NCBI GenBank assembly: GCA_029959085.1
Contig: JARWIR010000021.1
Location: forward strand, 19,679,620-19,743,619
Direction: 5' to 3'
From: Nemophila menziesii
Lineage: Eukaryota > Streptophyta > Magnoliopsida > Boraginales > Hydrophyllaceae
DNA: 64,000 nucleotides
Numbering within the stretch: the stretch's first letter is position 1; every line of letters starts with the position of its first letter. Made by a program: the position numbers and the translations under genes. Shown here in pieces: positions 57,712-64,000 of the stretch. Under the pieces are notes generated by a model. It searched no databases, was not told where the DNA came from, and saw only the letters and a program-made list of their open reading frames with translations.

Positions 57712-58105
57712 GGGTTCTCAATGGTTTATTCTTGTTGATGGTGTAATAAGTAGGGTTGATGATGGAGGAGAATGTGTTTGATGCATGATTTTAACTCAAT
57801 ATGGGTGCTCGATGGTTTATTTTTGTTCATGGGATATCAAACAGGGTTTTTGATAGTGAAATTGTGGTTCTCAATGGTCCATTCTAGTTGATAGCGTAGC
57901 AAGCAGGGTGATGAGGGTGACCTCTAATTCTCGTTGATATCGTAACAAGGAGGGGTGATGATGGTGGTGGTGAATGATCTTCGTTAGAGGGGCGATTATT
58001 AATGGGTAGAGGGGGCTCTCAATGGTCTATTCATGTTGTAGAATAATATTCTCTATCAATGGCGTAGATGGGTTGTTGATGGTGATAGAGAATTATATTC
58101 GTTGA
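57712..58105. repeat. Degenerate GATGG-rich tandem repeat
   Basis: Four to five diverged copies of a ~60-100-bp unit: TTCTCAATGGTTTATTCTTG, TTGATGGTGTAATAAGTAGG, GTTGATGATGG. Copies begin near 57,712, 57,802, 57,864, 57,930 and 58,013. Spacing varies, so it is old or built from several unit sizes. Confidence 0.55.
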
Positions 58106-58109
58106 TGGT

Positions 58110-58682
58110 TGATGTCTCCATATTTGTGATGAATTGATCTATTCATGAGACATCATTTTAGGTGTATTATGTGCTTAGTTGAGGAATTTTCCCCATTAAT
58201 TGTTAGTTTCTCAATTCTTGCCTTGTTTTGAAGGTTTGTTACTTTTAGAGCATTTTTAGTGTACTTTGTGTGTTAAATATGAATCTCTTAGGTAAAATGA
58301 TGATATTAGATGTCAAATCAATGTTAAGGAGTTTAGTAAATAAGATCCAAAGACAAAATCAAGAGTTAAAAGGAAAAAAAATTTGATTAGGAAAGCGGAA
58401 AAACTTCCAATGGGTGATGTCCAGTTGTGAAGACGTGTAGTATTTTCAATGCTGCATAAAATTAACAAGGAATTCAAAGGATCTCTTTTATATCAAGAAA
58501 GGTCTTTGAGTTGCAGTAACGTGGCAATTAGAATCAAGTGATTTGGAGCTACAACGAAGGAGGAGTTATGATTTTTACAAACTCTATGGGTCAACCAATC
58601 CACTTATTTAGGAAACCGAGTTAGAGTTGAATTAGGACTCTAAGACTTGGCCCATAACTTAGATTCTGTCCGCACATGCAAT

Positions 58683-58748
<66 letters not shown>

Positions 58749-59783
58749 TTGTGTGTGTGTGTGTGGTTACCTTTATAAACATGTCATTGCTCAGTTCCTA
58801 ATTAATATTACACTTAGAGATCATCCAGAGAAGCAAGTTGACTTGTAAAGGAAGGCAGGAAGTTGTAGAGTCACAAACTCCTCTTCTACATCCTATCCCT
58901 CTACCATTAGGGTAATTTGTATTTGATTCTTTAGCTTAACTATGTTTCTAATCTTTTTATTCCTTAGTTTTATTTCTTTAGCTATGAACTAAATTTTCCA
59001 TAGCTTGGGTTTGCATTATGTATAATCCTTGAATTCTATATTTCTATTCTATGTTATTTGGGAAAGTTATTGTTAATTGATTTGAGCTTTTATTTTATAT
59101 AATTGTATTTTGTGTTTGCCTTGTTCCATCCCTAGATCTGGCTAATCATAGTAATGTCCTAGTAGTTGGATTGTCACCCTAGCGGGGGATTCAATTACAA
59201 AAAATAACACTTAATCGTCTAGTGTATGGTAGTGATCCTGAAGGGTTTGCCTAACTAGATAGTCAATAGGGTTTAGATTCCCATCATCGATCTCTGCGCA
59301 AGGTCCCCTTACCCAAGTCCCCCGATAGTTTTGAGGTTTCCTTATAAGCTACCATGGCTGGAGCTAGAAGGATTACAGAATCCCGACTACTAATATATGC
59401 TCAACTCATTATTATAATTAAAATAGTGATTTAGGAAGATAGGTGCATACTAGCAGACCTAAGCCCTATTTATCATCCCCATTCTTAGTAGTTCATTTAC
59501 TTGCATTAGTTAATATTATTTTCTTCAATTCCTTATTTAAAAACCAAACAAATATTTATCTTTTTATTAGCTTTTAGTTTTAACAATTAAGATCTACTAC
59601 GATTCCTTATCTAATACGAGTTTGAGCTAATCGATAAATCCCAGAGAACGAATCTTAATTATCAACTATAACTTGCAAGCGATTTGTGCACTTGTAGTGA
59701 GTCTATCATGGTAGTATTGGTGTGTGTGTGTTCTTTTATTCACTTTATTTACTTATTATTTTATCACACCTTTGCCCACACTA
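58110..59783 (+). repeat. Athila 5' LTR with compound microsatellite
   Basis: TGATGTCTCCATATTTGTG at 58,110 to TTTGCCCACACTA at 59,783, followed by a degenerate primer binding site. Length 1.67 kb including a (CA)n(TA)n(TG)n tract at 58,682-58,774. Its interior is clearly related to the other Athila LTRs but is a distinct subfamily. Confidence 0.75.
58682..58774. repeat. (CA)n(TA)n(TG)n compound microsatellite
   Basis: About 10 CA repeats, then about 17 TA repeats, then TG repeats with one TTT interruption. The two arms are complementary, so the whole tract is a ~90-bp palindrome. Confidence 0.9.
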
Positions 59784-59789
59784 AGTTTT

Positions 59790-59807
59790 AGGTACCGATG
59801 CCGGAGA
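59790..59807 (+). other. Degenerate tRNA-Asp primer binding site
   Basis: AGGTACCGATGCCGGAGA aligned to TGGCGCCGTTGCCGGGGA has five differences. It follows the LTR end and AGTTTT, as in the other copies. Confidence 0.6.
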
Positions 59808-59929
59808 TTTTTTCTAGTTAGTTATCGTGTTTAGTTTAGTGTAGTAATTTATAGTTGTTTCAGTTTTACGCTTGTTTTGATTTTGTCTCTTCAGGTTTTT
59901 AAGGTATTGGTGTATGCTCTCAAATCCTG

Positions 59930-60420
59930 AGAAATTATTCCAAGCTCAGAAGAAGCGACAAAGAGAAGAAAAGATGATAGAAGCGATGCTGAAATTGTAG
60001 ATCCCTTGATGATAGATAATATCGTACCACCTAGGGGACAACAATAATCAACAAAGGCCAATCCCCTAAGTAGTACCACCACAAGGAGGAAATTCACTTT
60101 TTAATCGACGCTGCAAACAAGGTCTTCCTGGTCAAGGAGAACCTTTTCGAGTACATCCTTCAGGGATTCACCCTCCAGTGGTTCAAGGTGTAAGATTCAA
60201 ACTCAATCAGGGTATGCTTAGTCAGTTTAGAGCTTTGGACCCTACAATGGTGCAGCACAACAAGATCCAGTGAATTCGATTCATAATTTTATACAGATTT
60301 GTGATGCCTACATAACTCAGGGCATTACACACGAGCAATTGTATTACTTCATGTTTTTGTTTTTCTTGACCGGACGTGCTAATAAATGGTTGGATTGTCA
60401 ACCATCCTTCCATGAAGGGG
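59930..60420 (+). pseudogene. Athila gag N-terminal fragment
   Basis: Frames broken by stops give GMLSQFRALDPTMVQ, then QDPVNSIHNFIQICDAYITQ, GITHEQLYYFMFLFFLTGRA and KWLDCQPS. These match the gag core of the large Athila at 20,160-20,345 (NCDAYIIPGI; FFLTGKAGDWLD). The piece ends abruptly at about 60,420; no zinc knuckle, pol or 3' LTR follows. 60,421-60,600 is unassigned. Confidence 0.65.
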
Positions 60421-60619
60421 ATATTTCATAAAAAAATTCTTGCGTGTACACGTCATGACCAATCTAGTCAATATACAGAATATATAGGGGGAGGTAAGTT
60501 ATTTTACCCTTTAAAAATAACTATATGATTACCTATATCTCTATACATTTTTAAGAATTTTCGCTTGTTCACCTAACTTTAAAAAGATTTATCTTATTTT
60601 ATTTATTTGTATGGATATA

Positions 60620-61545
60620 TATATATATATGTTTATATACCAACGAAATTTAGAATATTTATTTGGAAAGCAAGTAATAACACAATACCGACTGACAAAA
60701 ATCTGAAAATAAGAAAATGTGATGTACTGGATATATGTGCATAGTCGCATTAGAAGACGAAACAGTTGAACATTTACTTTGTACTCATGGAATATGTCGA
60801 CAAATTTGGGTCGGACCAGTTGCACAAATAAGGATTTAAAAAGACCTGTCATATTCGTTGGAAAATGGATTCAAAATATTATCCAACATTATGTGGGCGG
60901 AGGATGGGAACAAAGAATTATAACGGCCGACGTGTTATTAATGATTTAGAATATCTAGAAGGTAAAGATGAAAAGTAGACACAACCATCAAGAGGTAAAC
61001 ACAGATGATTTCATCAGAATATAAAACATTAATATCAAAGAGTTATTTGGTACAAACTGGATTCTTCCATTCATGATTCATCGAGCAACAATTTAAAACC
61101 GAGACCTTTTATGACTTGTATGGCTTTTTAAGCAGGCATTGCATATACTTGTGATGCGTCTTTTGATTACCCATACAATCCCACAGGTATCGGTATAGTT
61201 GAAATTCGTAAGTCCAATGGAGTGAGAATTGAACATTTGAAGACATTTGAAGACGAATGTGTGCGGACATTTGTTGAAGGTGAGGCACAAGCGATCATTG
61301 AGACACTGAGGATATGCAAGGACTTCAAATACAAAAAGAAGACAATTGTTTCGGATAACTTAGAACTAATTCAGGGTATTAATCAAGTGTCAGTGGTCAG
61401 TTGGAGGATCAAGCCGATATCGAGGAAAATCAAACTCGTAGCTGAAAAGGCAGGATAAGTCATCTTCAAACACATACCTTGACATCTTAATCACGGCAGA
61501 CATGCTAAAAAATGCAAGATACAGAGTAAATGTGAATAACATCTA
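60620..61545 (+). pseudogene. zf-RVT and RNase H fragment of LINE type
   Basis: A zf-RVT-like segment (60,620-60,880) in two frames: FRIFIWKASNNTIPTDKNLK, IRKCDVLDIC, then ETVEHLLC and CRQIWVGP. After a degraded stretch comes an RNase H of the RVT_3 type (61,149-61,545): CDASFDYPYNPTGIGIVEIR, EGEAQAIIETLRICKDFKYK, IVSDNLELIQGINQVSVVSW and KAG, stop, VIFKHIP. The first Asp (CDASFD), the Glu in GEAQA and the Asp in VSDN fit catalytic positions. The longest open part is 78 codons (61,222-61,458). Two stops follow near the end. No reverse transcriptase precedes it; it is the 3' end of a LINE or a related retrogene. Confidence 0.6.
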
Positions 61546-61795
61546 AGAGTGTTTTGATAAATTAGGACTCGGAAGATAGAACTAATTGAATTGGTAAATT
61601 TCATTTTCAGTCAATTTTTTCTAATTAATATCAATTTTATAAATATATTAAAATATTAAGATCTATGAGCAATTTTTGCATAGCATAGGGATTCCCTTTA
61701 GTGTAATTTTCTCATAATATAGATCTTCTTTTTTTCTTTTTTCTTTTTTCTTTTTTGTTCCAAAGTAAAATATATTAGATACAATATTAAAAAAT

Positions 61796-62414
61796 TTAGC
61801 CCACTCCCATAGGTGTGGACTCATTCTTAATAATGTTTAAAAGACTAGTAGGTAACTCAAACCTATCATTGTTAAGACTATCACTATTAAGCTTAAACTT
61901 AGCCAAATCATCTGCTAATGAACTTCTATCCCTATTAATCATTTAAAGGTGGGATTACAATTCTCATCTAGGATATAAATACTAGAAATCGAGTTACAAA
62001 TTTCAGGAAGGGAAATAGGAAGCCAATTCTCTAATGGATACATGACTTTTTGACAATCACTCTATATAATAGCCTTTCCAAAAGGGAGTTTATTGGCTAG
62101 TAGACAGGCTTTAAGAATGCCAAGCGTTTCAGCCTCCATTGAACATTCAGCTGCCACTTCCCATGCATTATACTAGAGCACATTTCCACAAGAATCCCTT
62201 GAAACACAAGAAATTGCAGATTTGTTATTTTTAGTAGCTGCATCGCAATTTATTTTAAACATATTAGTAGGTGGTGGTTCCCACTTTTTCTTAATATTAT
62301 TAACTGTACCTTGTTTCTGATTATTCAAACTAGCGTTTACTATACATGTCGTCATAGAGTTACCATCTCTTTTAATATAGCAGTTGGAGTTGTTGCTGAT
62401 ATTCGTATTAATAG

Positions 62415-62450
<36 letters not shown>

Positions 62451-63990
62451 CCCTCAGTTTATTTATTACATCATAAGGATAATTAGAACTTTCATATTCT
62501 TTCCAATCTTTAGTTTCTTTCAAGATAGTATCCATTGGATCAAGTTTCATATACTTATACTTGTTATTATTTCTGGCTTTCCATATATTCCAAAGGAGCA
62601 TCGCAATTTGTTCCATCAGATACACGTGCTTATTACCATCTGTTTTACTCCTTTCAAGTATATCTGCCATCCAAGTATCCATTTTAATGGTGTACTGGTT
62701 GCAAGTATATACACTGAGAGGTGAGGAAAACCAAGTATCTCTAGCCCAGTTACAGTTGAGAAGTAAATGCTCAACACTTTGTTCCTCCAAGTTACAAATG
62801 TCACATATGGCGGATTAATAAGCTTTCTCTTATATAAATTTTCATTTGTTGGGAGTAGATTCTTGATCATTCTCCAGATAAAGTTTTTAACCTTAGGTGG
62901 AACTTTTATTCCAAATGGATTTCCAGATATAAGGATCAATATTATGAGAAGCCCTTGCTAGATTGTTACTTTTCATACTTTCTTTTTTATCATTTTCCTC
63001 CGTTAGTATTTGGTAAGATTTTTAACCGAGTATATACCATCTTTACTCCCTAGCCATACAGCTCTATTTTTACCCCCATGAAAGGGTATAAAATTATTGA
63101 GTATAATATGCGCAATATCATCATTGTAATTACTTTTAACTTTTTCTATATTCCATCTCCTTTCATTAGGGATCATAAGGTCATAAACCATAATTACCTC
63201 ACTATTATTAGGTGCAATCACCTCCTTCTTATTTATTATCCATCTATCAGTATGGAGTTTAATAGTATAACCATTACCAACTCTCCAAGAGATTTGATTT
63301 ATAAGAGTATCTCTTCCTTTTATAAGGCTTTTCCACCCCCCATGAGGATGAACTGCCAATTTTAGCCTCCATGAAGGAGTAGAGGGGAAAGTATTTACAT
63401 TTAAGAAGTTTAAATAATAGGGAATTGGGTCTATTAAGTAAATTCCAAGATTGCTTACCCAACAGGGCTATATTCATAAGGTGGGGTTCTCTAAAGCCTA
63501 GACCTACCATATATTTACTTTTAGTAAGTGAGCTCCATTTACCCCAATGGACTTTCCTGTTGCCTTTACTTCCCCACCAGAAGGAGGCAATCTGAGAGGA
63601 AATCAAGTCATAAATTTTCTTTGGTGGCAAATAGGATGACATGTAATAGTTGGGTAGACTTTGTAAAACAGATTTTACTAGTATCTCTTTACCTACTTCA
63701 GAAAGGTGTAGAGTTTTCCAATTTTCCATTCTTGTAAAATTTCTTTCAACAAGTAGATTAAGATCTCTTATCTTGGATCTTCCCCATTCAGTGGGAAGGC
63801 CTAGATAGGATTCCAGATTATTAGTAATTTTCATTTGAAGTCGATCAGTTGTAATGCCTTGTAAATATAAGGGAGTATTAGGGTTGTATTTAATACCACA
63901 TTTATTAAGATTCAGTTTCATACCAGTAGCGTATTCATACTTATTAATAACATCCTTGAAGCTATGGATTTCAAAGTTATTTAACTTCAT
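61796..63990 (-). pseudogene. LINE ORF2: RT end, zf-RVT and RNase H
   Basis: Minus strand from the right edge. 63,990-63,274: reverse-transcriptase thumb and linker with GMKLNLNKCGI, ESYLGLPTEWGRSKIRDLNL, SEVGKEILVKSVLQSLPNYY, FWWGSKGNRKVHWGKWSSL, GLGFREPHLMNIALLGKQSW. Shifted frame 63,359-63,003: GGWKSLIKGRDTLINQISWR, VGNGYTIKLHTDRWI, SKDGIYSVKNLTKY. zf-RVT at about 62,900-62,720: VPPKVKNFIWRMIKNLLPTN, SVEHLLLNCNWARDTWF. RNase H from 62,300: WEPPPTNMFKINCDAATKNN, SRDSCGNVL, stop at 62,173-62,175, SMEAETLGILKACLLA, IIQSDCQKVM, ending NRDRSSLADDLAKFK and a stop at 61,796. An Asn-only run lies between zf-RVT and RNase H. At least three frameshifts. Confidence 0.75.
62416..62450 (-). repeat. (AAT)n repeat coding a poly-Asn run
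   Basis: About 11 triplets that read AAT/AAC on the minus strand, in frame within the LINE linker between zf-RVT and RNase H (DNNNNN...AINTN). Replication-slippage repeat in a non-domain linker. Confidence 0.85.
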
Positions 63991-64000
63991 GAAAAAGATA

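Larger units (their letters stand above)
61728..64000 (-). mobile_element. LINE 3' part, minus strand, partial at right edge
   Basis: Continues beyond 64,000. In minus-strand order: reverse-transcriptase C-terminal part, zf-RVT, RNase H, then an A-rich tail (61,728-61,757, AAAAAAG repeats on the minus strand), as expected for the 3' end of an L1-type LINE. It is a different family from the LINE in the tandem units. Confidence 0.75.

Overview
This window looks like nuclear, repeat-rich (probably pericentromeric) DNA from a flowering plant, most likely a eudicot. It is strongly AT-rich and holds Athila-type Ty3/gypsy LTR retrotransposons with tRNA-Asp-type primer binding sites, an En/Spm (CACTA) DNA transposon with intron-containing genes, plant L1-type LINEs, MITEs, a copia LTR piece and a decayed F-box-like gene. 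I see no intact host gene, no rRNA or tRNA gene and nothing bacterial. The species cannot be named from the sequence alone.

Layout. Bases 1 to about 52,726 are three head-to-tail copies of one composite unit, with positions 1, 34,756 and 45,304 in register. Each unit carries, left to right, the 3' part of an Athila element on the minus strand (LTR, polypurine tract, 3' region, integrase tail) and a plus-strand LINE. Units 1 and 2 continue with an LTR-like stretch, a broken F-box-like gene and AT-rich filler. Unit 1 (1-34,755) has grown by two insertions. A 6.4-kb CACTA element (5,577-12,005) sits in LINE ORF1. A 13.9-kb Athila element (13,823-27,743) sits in the LINE endonuclease, and its 5' LTR is itself split by a second Athila (15,008-19,200) and by a 161-bp MITE. 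Unit 2 (34,756-45,303) has lost the stretch running from Athila ORF3 to the end of LINE ORF1 and most of the F-box-like gene. Unit 3 (45,304-52,726) carries a hAT-like MITE and stops inside LINE ORF1, where other Athila pieces begin.

Because the units are paralogous, they act as pre-insertion references. Unit 3 gives the empty site for the CACTA element, unit 2 the empty site for the large Athila, and units 1 and 2 the empty site for the hAT-like MITE. The order of events can therefore be read directly: array first, then CACTA and Athila insertions, then nested insertions and deletions.

From 52,727 to 64,000 the window holds a minus-strand LTR piece, the 3' half of a plus-strand Athila (to 56,545), a copia LTR piece (to 57,115), a degenerate GATGG-rich repeat, a 5'-truncated-style Athila start (LTR, primer binding site, gag piece; 58,110-60,420), a zf-RVT plus RNase H fragment, and a minus-strand LINE whose reverse-transcriptase part runs off the right edge.

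Every protein-coding remnant belongs to a mobile element except the F-box-like pseudogene, and all carry stops or frameshifts or are truncated. I did not find a new functional system. The most useful observations are the internally dated nesting, two Athila copies that have both lost reverse transcriptase and integrase core but keep the same tail, a GC-rich palindromic module kept downstream of pol in four copies, TATA boxes that have become long TA microsatellites, and CACTA subterminal arrays built of palindromes carrying G-box/ABRE-like cores.
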